From: Pseudomonadota bacterium
Lineage (GTDB): Bacteria; Pseudomonadota; Gammaproteobacteria; Pseudomonadales; Oceanobacteraceae
DNA: 64,000 nucleotides
Direction of reading: 5' to 3'
Assembly: GCA_030145845.1 (NCBI GenBank)
Contig: JAIXHJ010000003.1
Coordinates: forward strand, 248,426-312,425
The position numbers and the translations under genes were made by a program. Position 1 is the stretch's first letter, and every line of letters begins with the position of its first letter. The notes below the pieces were generated by a model. The model saw nothing but the letters and a program-made list of their open reading frames with translations. It made no database searches and was not told the origin of the DNA. Shown piece after piece: positions 19,303-28,485 of the stretch.

Positions 19303-19895
19303 CGCGGCCTGGCCTGACTCTGGGAGACGCCGGCGGTAAGGGCAAAGCGCATGGCATCCTCAAATGACCAGTCGAGCAGGGTCAGGCGCTGGCGGGGCAC
19401 GAAGACGGTGTAGCCGCCGACCATGTAGCTCATCGGCAGATACACGGCGACCAGTTCTTCATCCGCGCTCACCGCTTTGACCGCCGGCGGGATTTTGCTG
19501 GCGGTAATAAATCCCACCACCTGCCCCTGACCGGGGATGTCGACCAGCACCACTGGCTGACCATGCTGTTTCTCCTGATCAAACATGGCGGCGAAGTCTT
19601 TCACTGCGCCGTACAGGGTTTTGACCAGCGGGAAGCGCAGCAGGGCATCTTCGACATACTGATACAGCCAGCTGACCGGGTTGAACTGGAACAGCAGGCC
19701 GACAACCAGCAGGGCTGCCAGCATAATAATGAGGCCCATCCCCGGAAACAGGCTGTCGACACCGATCTGGGCCAGGGCGTTGACGCCCAGCCGGTTGAGC
19801 CACAGCAGGGCTGACCATAACAGCCAGACCGTGACTAACAGCGGCAGTACCACCATGGAACCCTTGATCAGGGGCTGCAGCAGCAATCGCTTCAT
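19263..19895 (-). CDS. DUF502 family membrane protein
   Basis: A 210-residue member of DUF502: two N-terminal membrane helices (about 12-34 and 48-72) with PGMGLI between them, then a soluble domain with FPLVKTLYGAVKDF and a VVLVDIPGQGQVVGF beta strand. Function is not known in any organism. It lies directly downstream of the ion channel gene (two-base gap), so they form an operon and may act together in ion or envelope homeostasis. The 3' end overlaps the convergent membrane-protein gene by 40 bases. Confidence 0.88.
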   Translation of the reverse strand: MKRLLLQPLIKGSMVVLPLLVTVWLLWSALLWLNRLGVNALAQIGVDSLFPGMGLIIMLAALLVVGLLFQFNPVSWLYQYVEDALLRFPLVKTLYGAVKDFAAMFDQEKQHGQPVVLVDIPGQGQVVGFITASKIPPAVKAVSADEELVAVYLPMSYMVGGYTVFVPRQRLTLLDWSFEDAMRFALTAGVSQSQARPRHASEAADSGTSR

Positions 19896-19897
19896 GC

Positions 19898-20710
19898 TTA
19901 TTCCTTGTTGTTCTGCTGCTGGTGCAGCAGGGCTTTCAGTTCGCGGATTTCCTGCGCCAGGTCGTCGAGAGTGGCCTTGCCTTCGGCGGCATCCTGCTCT
20001 GCCCGGACCCGGGCATGCTCATCTTCCAGTACATTGACCACGATGCCGATGACCATGTTCAGAAAAGCGAACGTGGTCAGGAAAATAAAGGTCAGATAGT
20101 ACAGCCATGATATCGGATAGACCGCCATGGTTTCGTACATCACATCGGTCCAGTCCTCGAAGGTCATCACCCGGAACAGCGTCAGCATGGACACCGAGAT
20201 GTCCCCCCACAGGGTGTCATTGATGGCGGCGAACAGGGTGGTACCGATGGCGGCGTAAATGTAATAGATGATAAACATCAGCAGCAGCACATAGCCCAGC
20301 TGCGGCAGGGCACGCAGCAAAGAATTAAGCAAAGTGCGCAGTTCCGGAATGATCGACACCATCCGCAGCACGCGGAAGATCCTGACCAGACGGCCGATGA
20401 CCGCCGTTTCGCTGTGTTCAACCGGGATCAGACTGATGACCACCACTGCAGTGTCAAACAGGTTCCAGCCATTATGGAAGAAGCGCATCTTCTGTGGTGA
20501 GGCCAGGAAGCGGATCAGGATTTCCACCAGGAAGATCACGGTAATGCCGGTATCCAGTACGTTGAGTACCGTCATCCACGGCCCGCCGATGGTGTAGCTG
20601 CGGGCGCCGATCAGCAGGGCGGAAAAGATGATGATAGTGACCACAAACAGCTCGAACGCTTTGTTGTCACGGATGGCCTCGGCCCGGGCCTGGAATTGCT
20701 GGATGTTCAT
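19898..20710 (-). CDS. voltage-gated-type ion channel (ion transporter family, NaChBac-like)
   Basis: A 270-residue single-domain six-helix channel subunit that should form tetramers. S4 carries Arg at 107, 110, 113 and 116, every third position, as in a voltage sensor. The pore loop reads MTFEDWTD (Glu185, Asp186), close to the TLESW-type filters of bacterial sodium channels but with Asp after Glu, so cation selectivity cannot be predicted. S6 is followed by a charged C-terminal coiled coil (about 230-265) that would hold the tetramer together. Operon with the DUF502 gene. Confidence 0.92.
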   Translation of the reverse strand: MNIQQFQARAEAIRDNKAFELFVVTIIIFSALLIGARSYTIGGPWMTVLNVLDTGITVIFLVEILIRFLASPQKMRFFHNGWNLFDTAVVVISLIPVEHSETAVIGRLVRIFRVLRMVSIIPELRTLLNSLLRALPQLGYVLLLMFIIYYIYAAIGTTLFAAINDTLWGDISVSMLTLFRVMTFEDWTDVMYETMAVYPISWLYYLTFIFLTTFAFLNMVIGIVVNVLEDEHARVRAEQDAAEGKATLDDLAQEIRELKALLHQQQNNKE

Positions 20711-20981
20711 GCTCAGACATTATGTTCGGAAGGTGCGCGAAGTCTGTCACAGGCCCGCGGGTTCGCCAAGATTCACTGACGCATTTATACATTGCCCGCC
20801 GGGCCGGCAGCCGGCGGTGCGCAAAGACGTCCGCTGCTGGCCGCTAAGATCTTTTTCTGAGAGTTTGTTAGTGGTCACTTATTATGACAAAATTTTATAT
20901 AAACAAATGTAAGCGGGTACTAACTTAACAAGTTACTTTAACTTTCGGTCGCATTCGCATTGTCCTGTGCAGAATTTATCC

Positions 20982-20996
20982 CCCACTTTCCCCCAC
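20982..20996 (-). promoter_or_regulatory. inverted MraZ-box-like pair
   Basis: Read on the minus strand, two GTGGG units stand exactly ten bases apart (positions 20992-20996 and 20982-20986), the same period as the boxes of the mraZ promoter but pointing the other way, toward the channel gene. Confidence 0.45.
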
Positions 20997-21066
20997 CTTT
21001 CTTCGATGGCGACCTAAGTGCTTGTGAAATAAAGCAAAAACCGAGATATCCACACACGGAGAGTGC

Positions 21067-21128
21067 TTGCAAAAGAACTTAGCGCTTCCTATAGTGTCGT
21101 AAAGTGGAAAATAGTGGGTAATAGTGGG
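21067..21128 (+). promoter_or_regulatory. mraZ/dcw promoter with three MraZ boxes
   Basis: TTGCAA (21067-21072) and TATAGT (21090-21095) are separated by 17 bases. Just downstream GTGG, GTGGG and GTGGG begin at 21104, 21114 and 21124, a ten-base period that is the known DNA target of MraZ, the product of the first gene. This predicts autorepression of the whole dcw cluster. Confidence 0.9.
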
Positions 21129-21184
21129 TTTTTTGGATGTTAGTAAATACCCACCTTCACTCACTGAACTGACAGGAAGGACGC

Positions 21185-21640
21185 ATGTTCCGGGGGCTGC
21201 ACACGATCAATCTGGATGCCAAAGGGCGTCTGGCGATCCCGACCAAATATCGGGAGACGCTGGCGGAGCTCTGTGGTGCCCGTCTGGTCGCAACCATCGA
21301 CACGGAAGAACGCTGTCTCCTGATTTACCCCGTTAATGAGTGGGAAGAGATCCAGGCCAAGATCGAGGCGCTGCCGAGTTTCAATCCGGCAGCACGCCGT
21401 ATTCAGCGCCTGCTGATCGGTCACGCCACTGATCTCGAACTGGATGGCAGCGGCCGTATCCTGCTGCCGCAACCGTTGCGTGAATATGCCGGACTGGAGA
21501 AAGAATCGGTGCTGATTGGTCAGGGCAAGAAGCTGGAGCTGTGGAGTAAAGGCATGTGGGAAGGCCGTCGGGATGAATATCTGGATATGGTCAGCCAGCC
21601 GGAGCAGTTGCCGGAAGAACTGCTGAGTCTGTCGTTATGA
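21185..21640 (+). CDS. mraZ: transcriptional regulator MraZ
   Basis: A 151-residue DNA-binding protein with two AbrB-like half-barrels, each with a DxxGR-P motif: [10 protein letters not shown] (about 10-19) and [10 protein letters not shown] (about 88-97). It forms a ring that binds repeated GTGGG boxes and represses its own operon; three such boxes lie 55-80 bases upstream. AGGAAGG before the ATG gives a strong ribosome site. The stop overlaps rsmH as ATGA. Confidence 0.97.
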   Translation: MFRGLHTINLDAKGRLAIPTKYRETLAELCGARLVATIDTEERCLLIYPVNEWEEIQAKIEALPSFNPAARRIQRLLIGHATDLELDGSGRILLPQPLREYAGLEKESVLIGQGKKLELWSKGMWEGRRDEYLDMVSQPEQLPEELLSLSL

Positions 21641-22572
21641 ATCTGGCAGATTTTGCTCATACCACCGTGCTGCTGCAGGACACCGTGGCCGGTTGTATCA
21701 ATGATCCGCACGGAATTTACGTGGACGGCACCTTCGGCCGCGGTGGCCACAGTCGTCTGTTGCTGAGTCAGCTGGCGGACGATGGCCGGCTGATCGGCTT
21801 TGATAAAGACCCGCTGGCGATCCGCAGCGGTCAGGAACTGGCGGCTGAAGACAGTCGTTTTCAGATTGTGCAGCGCAGCTTTGCGGAGATGAAAGAAGCG
21901 CTGGCGGAGCTGGGCATTGAGCAGGTGAGCGGCATTCTGCTCGACCTTGGCGTGTCCTCGCCACAGCTGGATGACGCTGAGCGCGGCTTCAGCTTTATGA
22001 AAGACGGTCCGCTGGATATGCGCATGAACCCGGATGCCGGTCTCAGTGCGTCGGAATGGTGTATGACCATGCCGGAAGCGGAAATCGCCCGGGTACTGAA
22101 AGAATATGGTGAAGAGCGTTTCGCCAGACGGATGGCCAGAGCCATCATTGAGCGCCGTAAGGAAGAACCGATCACCCGCACGCTGCAGCTGGCCGAGCTG
22201 ATCAAAGCTGCGAATCCGGCGTGGGAAAAACACAAGCACCCGGCAACCCGTGCCTTTCAGGCCATCCGCATTGCTGTGAATAACGAGCTGGGTGATCTGG
22301 AAAAAGTCCTGGCTGACAGTGTGGATCTGCTGCTGCCGGGTGGGCGCCTGGCGGTAATCAGTTTCCATTCGCTGGAAGACCGTATGGTGAAGCGCTTTAT
22401 CCGCGCCCAGGAAAAAGGCCGGGATCTGCCGCCGGGGGTGCCGGTAACGGATGACATGCTGGGACGCACGATGAAGAAAATCGGCAAAGCCATTATGCCG
22501 GGTAAAGAAGAAATTGAACGCAACGCCCGGGCGCGCAGCGCCGTTCTGCGGATTGCCGAGCGGCTGGCGTGA
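21637..22572 (+). CDS. rsmH: 16S rRNA (cytosine-1402-N4)-methyltransferase
   Basis: A 311-residue SAM-dependent methyltransferase (formerly MraW) that modifies C1402 in the decoding centre of 16S r[16 protein letters not shown] at about 29-41 is the SAM-binding loop; [10 protein letters not shown] and [12 protein letters not shown] are family motifs. It overlaps mraZ by four bases and ftsL by one, so the first genes of the cluster are translated as a coupled series. Confidence 0.97.
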   Translation: MNLADFAHTTVLLQDTVAGCINDPHGIYVDGTFGRGGHSRLLLSQLADDGRLIGFDKDPLAIRSGQELAAEDSRFQIVQRSFAEMKEALAELGIEQVSGILLDLGVSSPQLDDAERGFSFMKDGPLDMRMNPDAGLSASEWCMTMPEAEIARVLKEYGEERFARRMARAIIERRKEEPITRTLQLAELIKAANPAWEKHKHPATRAFQAIRIAVNNELGDLEKVLADSVDLLLPGGRLAVISFHSLEDRMVKRFIRAQEKGRDLPPGVPVTDDMLGRTMKKIGKAIMPGKEEIERNARARSAVLRIAERLA

Positions 22573-22832
22573 TGGGAACGCGACTGCTGACCGGGCTGCT
22601 GTGGCTGGCGGTGCTGGTCTCGGCGCTGGTGCAGATCGGTGTGGTGAACTGGCAGCGCGATCTGATCCAGGTGTGGCAGCGTGAAGATGGCCGCCGTGCC
22701 CAGCTGCAGGAAGAGAACAGCCGTCTGCTGCTGGAGCGCAGCACGCTGACGGCTCATGGGCGCATTGATCAGCTGGCCCGTAAAAAACTGAATATGACAG
22801 AACCCGATAAGGTGCAGGTGCTTTCACAATGA
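22572..22832 (+). CDS. ftsL: cell division protein FtsL
   Basis: An 86-residue bitopic protein: a membrane helix at about 7-27, then a periplasmic coiled coil with heptad-spaced Leu (QLQEENSRLLLERSTL), then a short conserved tail with ARKKLNM. It joins FtsB and FtsQ in the complex that activates FtsWI at the septum. I use the ATG at 22572, which shares one base with the rsmH stop, rather than the GTG one codon earlier. Overlap with ftsI is ATGA. Confidence 0.95.
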   Translation: MGTRLLTGLLWLAVLVSALVQIGVVNWQRDLIQVWQREDGRRAQLQEENSRLLLERSTLTAHGRIDQLARKKLNMTEPDKVQVLSQ

Positions 22833-24559
22833 ACGCCAGTCCGAACGAGCAACCGGTAACAGCAACAGGCATTGCCCGCTGGCGTTTTACGCTGGTGATG
22901 GCGGTGTTCGGCTGTCTGCTGGGTGCGGTTCTGGTACGGCTGGTGATTCTGCATACGGTGGAGCAACCCTTCCTGTTTGAGCAGGGCGAAAAGCGCACGG
23001 TGCGAGAAGAGGTGCAGCCGGCCATGCGCGGCATGATCACCGACCGCTTCGGTAAGCCGTTGGCGGTGAGTACCCCGGTGGTGAATCTCTGGCTCAATCC
23101 GCAGCAGGTCAACATACAGCAGCTACCCATCATTGCGCAGGATCTCGGGCTCTCCGCGCGGGAGCTGGTCAGGAAAACTGAGCGAGCGGCCAATCAGGGT
23201 CGCTCTTTCGTATATCTGCAGCGTCAGGTGGAGCCCGAGCTGGCACATCAGGTGCTCGACCGTCGTGTGGCCGGGGTGTACGGCGATGACGATTTCCGCC
23301 GCTTTTATCCGGCGGCAGAAGTGACGGCGCATACGGTGGGCATCGTGAATATTGACGGCAAAGGGCAGGAAGGCCTGGAGCTGGCGTACGACGGTTATCT
23401 GCAGGGTGCCGACGGTTCCCGGCAGGTGGTGAAAGATCTGTACGGCAATGTGGTGAAACAGCTGAAAGTCAACTCGGTAGCCCAGCCCGGCAATAACCTG
23501 ACCCTGACGCTGGATCTGCGGCTGCAGTATCTGGCTTACCGTGAACTGAAAGCGGCCGTAGCCCAGCATCATGCCCGCTCCGGCGCCGCGGTGCTGCTGG
23601 ACGCCCATTCCGGCGATGTGCTGGCGATGGTGGGGCAGCCGTCTTACAACCCCAACAACCGTTCCGGGCTCAGACCTGAGCATATGCGCAACCGCGCCAT
23701 TGCCGATCTGATTGAGCCGGGCTCGACCATGAAACCCTTCACCGTGGCCGCCGCGCTGCAGTCCGGGCGTTTCCGTCCGGAAACCGAAGTGGATACGTCG
23801 CCGGGTTATGTGCGGGTGAAAAACAAAACCATCCGTGATCACCGCAATTACGGTGTGCTCGACGTGACCGGCATCATCACCAAGTCGAGTAACGTTGGCG
23901 TGACCTATCTGTCCCGCGAAATGGGCGCGGAAGCCATCTGGAGTTTCTTAACCAAAGCCGGTATCGGCCAGGCCACCGCGCTGGGTTTCCCCGGGGAAGC
24001 GGTTGGCAGTCTGCCGTATCCGGAACAGATGGATGCCCTGCGTCTGGCCACCGTATCTTACGGTTATGGTCTGGCGGTTTCGCCGTTGCAGCTGGCGCAT
24101 GCCTATACCGCGTTTACCCAGCGTGGCTGCATCCGCCCTTTGCGTCTGATTATGGAAGACCAGCCGACCGAGCACTGTGATCCGGTGATGTCTGCTCAGG
24201 TTGCCCGTCAGGTACTGGATATGCTGGAAACCGTTACCTCGGATTTCGGCACTGGCCGCCGTGCCCGCGTGGCCGGTTACCGTGTCGGAGGGAAAACCGG
24301 TACCGCGCACGTGGTAGGTCAGCAGGGTTATGAAGATTCTGAATACACCGCGGTATTTGCCGGGGTGGCGCCTATTTCCGATCCGGATCTGGTGCTGGTG
24401 GTGGTGATCAGTGAACCGCAGGGTAAGGAATATTACGGCGGTGAAGTGGCGGCACCGGTGTTCTCACGCATTATGGAGCAGGCGCTGCGTCTGCGTCAGA
24501 TTGCCCCGGATGACGGCAGTGTGCCGTCGCTGCAGATGGCAGCCGGAGGTGTGCAATGA
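22829..24559 (+). CDS. ftsI: peptidoglycan transpeptidase FtsI (PBP3)
   Basis: A 576-residue class B penicillin-binding protein that cross-links septal peptidoglycan. It has one membrane helix at about 20-42, the non-penicillin-binding pedestal (about 65-230) and a transpeptidase domain with the nucleophile in STMK (motif PGSTMKPF, about residue 305), SSN at about 352 and KTGT at about 490. Partner of FtsW, encoded in the same cluster. Confidence 0.97.
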   Translation: MNASPNEQPVTATGIARWRFTLVMAVFGCLLGAVLVRLVILHTVEQPFLFEQGEKRTVREEVQPAMRGMITDRFGKPLAVSTPVVNLWLNPQQVNIQQLPIIAQDLGLSARELVRKTERAANQGRSFVYLQRQVEPELAHQVLDRRVAGVYGDDDFRRFYPAAEVTAHTVGIVNIDGKGQEGLELAYDGYLQGADGSRQVVKDLYGNVVKQLKVNSVAQPGNNLTLTLDLRLQYLAYRELKAAVAQHHARSGAAVLLDAHSGDVLAMVGQPSYNPNNRSGLRPEHMRNRAIADLIEPGSTMKPFTVAAALQSGRFRPETEVDTSPGYVRVKNKTIRDHRNYGVLDVTGIITKSSNVGVTYLSREMGAEAIWSFLTKAGIGQATALGFPGEAVGSLPYPEQMDALRLATVSYGYGLAVSPLQLAHAYTAFTQRGCIRPLRLIMEDQPTEHCDPVMSAQVARQVLDMLETVTSDFGTGRRARVAGYRVGGKTGTAHVVGQQGYEDSEYTAVFAGVAPISDPDLVLVVVISEPQGKEYYGGEVAAPVFSRIMEQALRLRQIAPDDGSVPSLQMAAGGVQ

Positions 24560-26040
24560 AACTGAGCCAGCTGCTGGGCAGTGATGTGTTTATGCCACCG
24601 GAATGGGACCGTGAATTCAATCATATCGTGGTCGACAGCCGTGATATTCAGCGCGGTGATCTGTTTATTGCCCGCCGTGGTCAGCAGGCGCATGGCGAGC
24701 AGCACATCAGCGACGCGGTGGCCCGCGGTGCGGTGGCGGTGCTGGCCGAAGGTGCACAGGGGTTCCGCTGCGAATGGAATGAGGACGGAGATGGCGTCCC
24801 CGTTTTTGTGCTGCCACAGGTCGGCACTGAGCTGCAGAACTGGCTGCACCGCCGTTATGTACTGTCCGCTGTGAGTTTAACCGCCGTGACCGGCACTAAT
24901 GGCAAAAGCTCCGTCAGTCAGTATATCGCTCAACTGGCGAATGGCTGTGGCAGTGCCTGCGGTGTACTCGGCACGCTGGGCAACGGCCGCTGGCCGGAGT
25001 TAAAACCAACCCGCAATACCACGCCGGATTTATCCGTTGTGCTGCGCGAACTGGATGAATTGCAGCAGCAGGATGTCAGGTACGCGGCGCTGGAAGTTTC
25101 CTCGCATGGGCTGGACCAGCAGCGTGTGGCCGGTATCCCGTTTAAGGTCGCGGTGCTGACCAATATTTCCCAGGACCACCTGGATTATCACGGCAGCATG
25201 GACGATTACTATGCCGCCAAGCGCCGGCTGTTTACCGAATATGCGCCGGCCTGTGCGCTGATTAATATTGATGATGAATATGGTCGCCGGCTGGCAGCCG
25301 ATGACGCTGTGAGCGCTGAGGTTATTACCTTCGGTAACGCCGCGGATGCCAGTGTGCGTTATCAGGCACTGGCGCTGGATGCTGAGGGGATGCAGGCGCG
25401 TCTGACGACGCCGTGGGGCGAAGCCGATATTCATATTCCGTTAATTGGTGAATTTAATCTGGCCAACGTCTGCGCCGCGGTTGCCGCGCTGGCGTTGCAG
25501 GGGTTCAGTTTTGCTGAGTTGTGTGCCGCGACTGAAAATCTGCAGCCGGTGGCAGGTCGCATGGAATTGTATGTCAAGGCACAGGCGCCGCTGGCGGTGA
25601 TTGATTTTGCCCATACACCGGATGCGTTGCTGAATGTGCTGCAGGCTCTGAAACCCTGGCATAAACCCCTGACCTGTGTGTTCGGCTGCGGTGGTGACCG
25701 TGACCGCAGCAAGCGTCCGCTGATGGCAGCGACGGCTGTCCGGTATGCGGATCAGGTATGGCTGACGGACGACAATCCCCGCAGCGAAGACCCGCAACAG
25801 ATTTTTAATGATGCCCTGGCCGGTGCGGCGTCTGTACATGCTGAGCATGACCGCGCCAGCGCCATTCAGGCGGCACTGCAGGCAACGCCGGCGGACGGCA
25901 TTGTAGTGATTGCCGGCAAAGGTCATGAGGATTATCAGGAAGTGCTGGGCGTAAAACATGCCTACAGTGATGCCGCAGAACTGATGGCGCTGGGCTACTG
26001 CAAAGCCGGACTGGCTGCAGGAGGCTGGCATGATCAGTAA
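24556..26040 (+). CDS. murE: UDP-N-acetylmuramoyl-L-alanyl-D-glutamate--2,6-diaminopimelate ligase
   Basis: A 494-residue Mur ligase that adds the third residue of the stem peptide. The ATP loop is GTNGKSSVSQ at about 113-122, and DNPRSEDP near residue 410 is the motif that selects meso-diaminopimelate over lysine, fixing the peptidoglycan chemistry of this organism. ATGA overlap with ftsI; the 3' end overlaps murF by 11 bases. Confidence 0.97.
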   Translation: MKLSQLLGSDVFMPPEWDREFNHIVVDSRDIQRGDLFIARRGQQAHGEQHISDAVARGAVAVLAEGAQGFRCEWNEDGDGVPVFVLPQVGTELQNWLHRRYVLSAVSLTAVTGTNGKSSVSQYIAQLANGCGSACGVLGTLGNGRWPELKPTRNTTPDLSVVLRELDELQQQDVRYAALEVSSHGLDQQRVAGIPFKVAVLTNISQDHLDYHGSMDDYYAAKRRLFTEYAPACALINIDDEYGRRLAADDAVSAEVITFGNAADASVRYQALALDAEGMQARLTTPWGEADIHIPLIGEFNLANVCAAVAALALQGFSFAELCAATENLQPVAGRMELYVKAQAPLAVIDFAHTPDALLNVLQALKPWHKPLTCVFGCGGDRDRSKRPLMAATAVRYADQVWLTDDNPRSEDPQQIFNDALAGAASVHAEHDRASAIQAALQATPADGIVVIAGKGHEDYQEVLGVKHAYSDAAELMALGYCKAGLAAGGWHDQ

Positions 26041-27391
26041 CTGGAGCCTGCCACAGGTTGTACAGAAAGTGCAGGGCACGCTGCAGGGTAGTGATGCTGC
26101 GGTGGTTATTACCGGTGTCAGTACTGATACGCGCACCATCCGCCCGGGCGACCTGTATGTGCCGTTAAGCGGTGAGCATTTTAACGGCCATCATTTTATT
26201 GCTGATGCGGCGGCCAAGGGGGCAGTCGCCTGTCTGGCAGATCAGCCGGTGGACGCGGATATTCCCGTCATCGAAGTGCCGGATTGTCTGTTGGCTCTGG
26301 GCCAGCTGGCGGCCTTTAACCGGCAGCAGTTTTCCGGCCCGCTGGTGGCGGTAACCGGCAGTGCCGGCAAAACCAGTGTTAAACAGCTGATGGCCAGTGT
26401 TCTGCAACAGAAATTCAATACCTGGCTGACGCAGGGGAACCTGAATAATCATATCGGTGTCCCTCTGACCCTGCTGGCACTGAAGCCGGAACACGAAGCC
26501 GCAGTGATTGAACTGGGTGCCAGTGGTGCCGGAGAAATTGCTTACACCGCGCAGTGGGTCAGACCTCACGTGGGCATTATTACCAATGCCGCCGAAGCGC
26601 ATATCGAAGGCTTCGGCAGTATAGAAGGTGTGGTGCAGACCAAAGGTGAACTGCTCGATTTTATTCAGCCCGGCGGCACGGCAGTGCTGAACGCCGATGA
26701 TGTTTATTTCCGCGACTGGTCAGCACGCGCAGCCGGTATTCAACAGCTGAGTTTCGGCCTCGCTGAGCACGCTGATGTGCGGGCAGAAAATATTCATACC
26801 GGTCTGGATGGCAGTCGTTTTGAGCTGGTTTTCCGTGGTCAGCGTCAGGCGGTGGTACTGCCACTGCTGGGGCTGCACAACGTGCGCAATGCGCTGGCGG
26901 TGGCTGCTGCCGGGCTGGCGCTGGATATGAGTCTGACAGATGTCATTGCCGGACTGGCAGCGGCAGAAGCGGTGAGCGGCCGGCTGCAGTGGCTGCGCGG
27001 TAAACAGGGGCAACGGATTTTAAACGATGCCTATAACGCCAACCCGGCATCCGTGCGTGCCGCTGTGGATGTGCTGAAAGCGGCGGATAACAGCTGGCTG
27101 GTGCTGGGGGATATGGCGGAATTGGGGGAAAACGAGCTGGCCCTGCATGCCGGGGTTGGCCGTTACGCCAGAGAGCAGGGCATCAGACACCTGCTTGCCT
27201 GCGGTGAACGCAGTAAAAAAACGACGGAGGCTTTTGGTGCAGGAGCGCACTGGTTTGCTGACCGCAAAACGTTGGCAACGTATTTACAACAACAGACTCA
27301 GGATCAGGATGTCATCCTGGTGAAAGGGTCGCGCAGTGCCGGAATGGATGAAGTGATCCGGCTGCTGCAACAGGACACAGAGGAAGACTGA
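26030..27391 (+). CDS. murF: UDP-N-acetylmuramoyl-tripeptide--D-alanyl-D-alanine ligase
   Basis: A 453-residue Mur ligase that attaches the D-Ala-D-Ala dipeptide made by Ddl. ATP loop [10 protein letters not shown] lies at about 109-118; NDAYNANP near residue 330 is the MurF signature. It starts inside the end of murE and is followed two bases later by mraY. Confidence 0.97.
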   Translation: MISNWSLPQVVQKVQGTLQGSDAAVVITGVSTDTRTIRPGDLYVPLSGEHFNGHHFIADAAAKGAVACLADQPVDADIPVIEVPDCLLALGQLAAFNRQQFSGPLVAVTGSAGKTSVKQLMASVLQQKFNTWLTQGNLNNHIGVPLTLLALKPEHEAAVIELGASGAGEIAYTAQWVRPHVGIITNAAEAHIEGFGSIEGVVQTKGELLDFIQPGGTAVLNADDVYFRDWSARAAGIQQLSFGLAEHADVRAENIHTGLDGSRFELVFRGQRQAVVLPLLGLHNVRNALAVAAAGLALDMSLTDVIAGLAAAEAVSGRLQWLRGKQGQRILNDAYNANPASVRAAVDVLKAADNSWLVLGDMAELGENELALHAGVGRYAREQGIRHLLACGERSKKTTEAFGAGAHWFADRKTLATYLQQQTQDQDVILVKGSRSAGMDEVIRLLQQDTEED

Positions 27392-27393
27392 AC

Positions 27394-28476
27394 ATGCTGC
27401 TATGGCTGGGAGGCTGGTTGGCACAGTATCACTCCGGATTCGGAGTGGTGAACTATCTGACATTACGGGCGATTCTGTCGGTAATTTCTGCGCTGCTGGT
27501 ATCCCTGATGCTGGGGCCACTGGTGATCCGCAAACTGCGTGAATATCAGATTGGTCAGGCGATCCGTGAAGTGGGGCCGAAGTCTCACCTGAGCAAAGCC
27601 GGTACACCGACCATGGGTGGCGTGCTGATTCTGCTGTCTATCGCTGTCAGTACGCTGCTGTGGGGTAACCTGGAGAACCGCTTTGTCTGGGTGGTGCTGC
27701 TGGTGACGCTGTTTTTTGGTGCCATTGGCTGGGTTGATGATTACCGCAAAGTGGTGGAAAAAAATTCCCGTGGTCTGCCCGGGCGCTGGAAATATTTCTG
27801 GCAGTCACTGTTCGCGCTGATTGTCGGCGCTTATCTGTTTTATAGCGCACAGAGCCCGCAGGAAACTCAGCTGGTGGTGCCTTTTATTAAGGATGTGATG
27901 CCGCAGCTGGGACTGTTTTTTATTCTGCTGACGTATTTCGTGATCGTCGGTTCCAGTAACGCGGTGAATCTGACCGACGGTCTGGATGGTCTGGCCATTA
28001 TGCCGACTGTGATGGTCGGGGCAGCGCTGGGTGTCTGTGCTTATCTGGCGGGTAACGTGAATTTTGCTGCTTATCTGCATATTCCTTATATCGCCGGCGC
28101 CGGCGAACTGGTGGTGTTCTGTGCGGCGATTGTTGGCGCCGGTATCGGTTTTCTCTGGTTCAACACCTATCCGGCCCAGGTCTTTATGGGCGATGTTGGC
28201 TCGCTTGCGCTGGGGGCTGCGCTGGGTGTGGTGGCGGTGATCATCCGTCAGGAAATCGTGCTGTTTATTATGGGCGGTATTTTTGTTGCCGAAACCCTGT
28301 CGGTCATTCTGCAGGTTGCGTCTTTTAAACTGACCGGCAAGCGTATTTTCCGCATGGCGCCGCTGCACCATCACTATGAACTGAAAGGCTGGCCGGAGCC
28401 GCGGGTTATTGTCCGCTTCTGGATCATCACCATTATTCTGGTGCTGGTTGGTCTGGCAACGCTGAAGATCCGCTGA
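27394..28476 (+). CDS. mraY: phospho-N-acetylmuramoyl-pentapeptide transferase
   Basis: A 360-residue polytopic enzyme with about ten membrane helices. It moves phospho-MurNAc-pentapeptide to undecaprenyl phosphate, giving lipid I on the cytoplasmic face. Signatures are DDYRK at about 112-116, [10 protein letters not shown] near 190 and [11 protein letters not shown] near 265, which hold the Mg-binding acidic residues, and the HHHYE motif near the C-terminus. Confidence 0.97.
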   Translation: MLLWLGGWLAQYHSGFGVVNYLTLRAILSVISALLVSLMLGPLVIRKLREYQIGQAIREVGPKSHLSKAGTPTMGGVLILLSIAVSTLLWGNLENRFVWVVLLVTLFFGAIGWVDDYRKVVEKNSRGLPGRWKYFWQSLFALIVGAYLFYSAQSPQETQLVVPFIKDVMPQLGLFFILLTYFVIVGSSNAVNLTDGLDGLAIMPTVMVGAALGVCAYLAGNVNFAAYLHIPYIAGAGELVVFCAAIVGAGIGFLWFNTYPAQVFMGDVGSLALGAALGVVAVIIRQEIVLFIMGGIFVAETLSVILQVASFKLTGKRIFRMAPLHHHYELKGWPEPRVIVRFWIITIILVLVGLATLKIR

Positions 28477-28485
28477 GGAAAGGTA

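Larger units (their letters stand above)
20711..21184. other. divergent region between ion channel and dcw cluster
   Basis: About 470 bases without a gene. The left part is GC-rich and should hold the channel promoter; the middle (20860-20945) is AT-rich; the right part carries the mraZ promoter and MraZ boxes. A pair of GTGGG repeats on the minus strand (20982-20996) is described separately. No RNA gene was recognised. Confidence 0.7.

Noticed and set aside
21520..23193. 557-codon open frame antisense to rsmH, ftsL and ftsI
   Set aside because: Three conserved genes on the plus strand explain the sequence; the antisense product is low-complexity, Arg/Ser/Pro-rich and has no family features.
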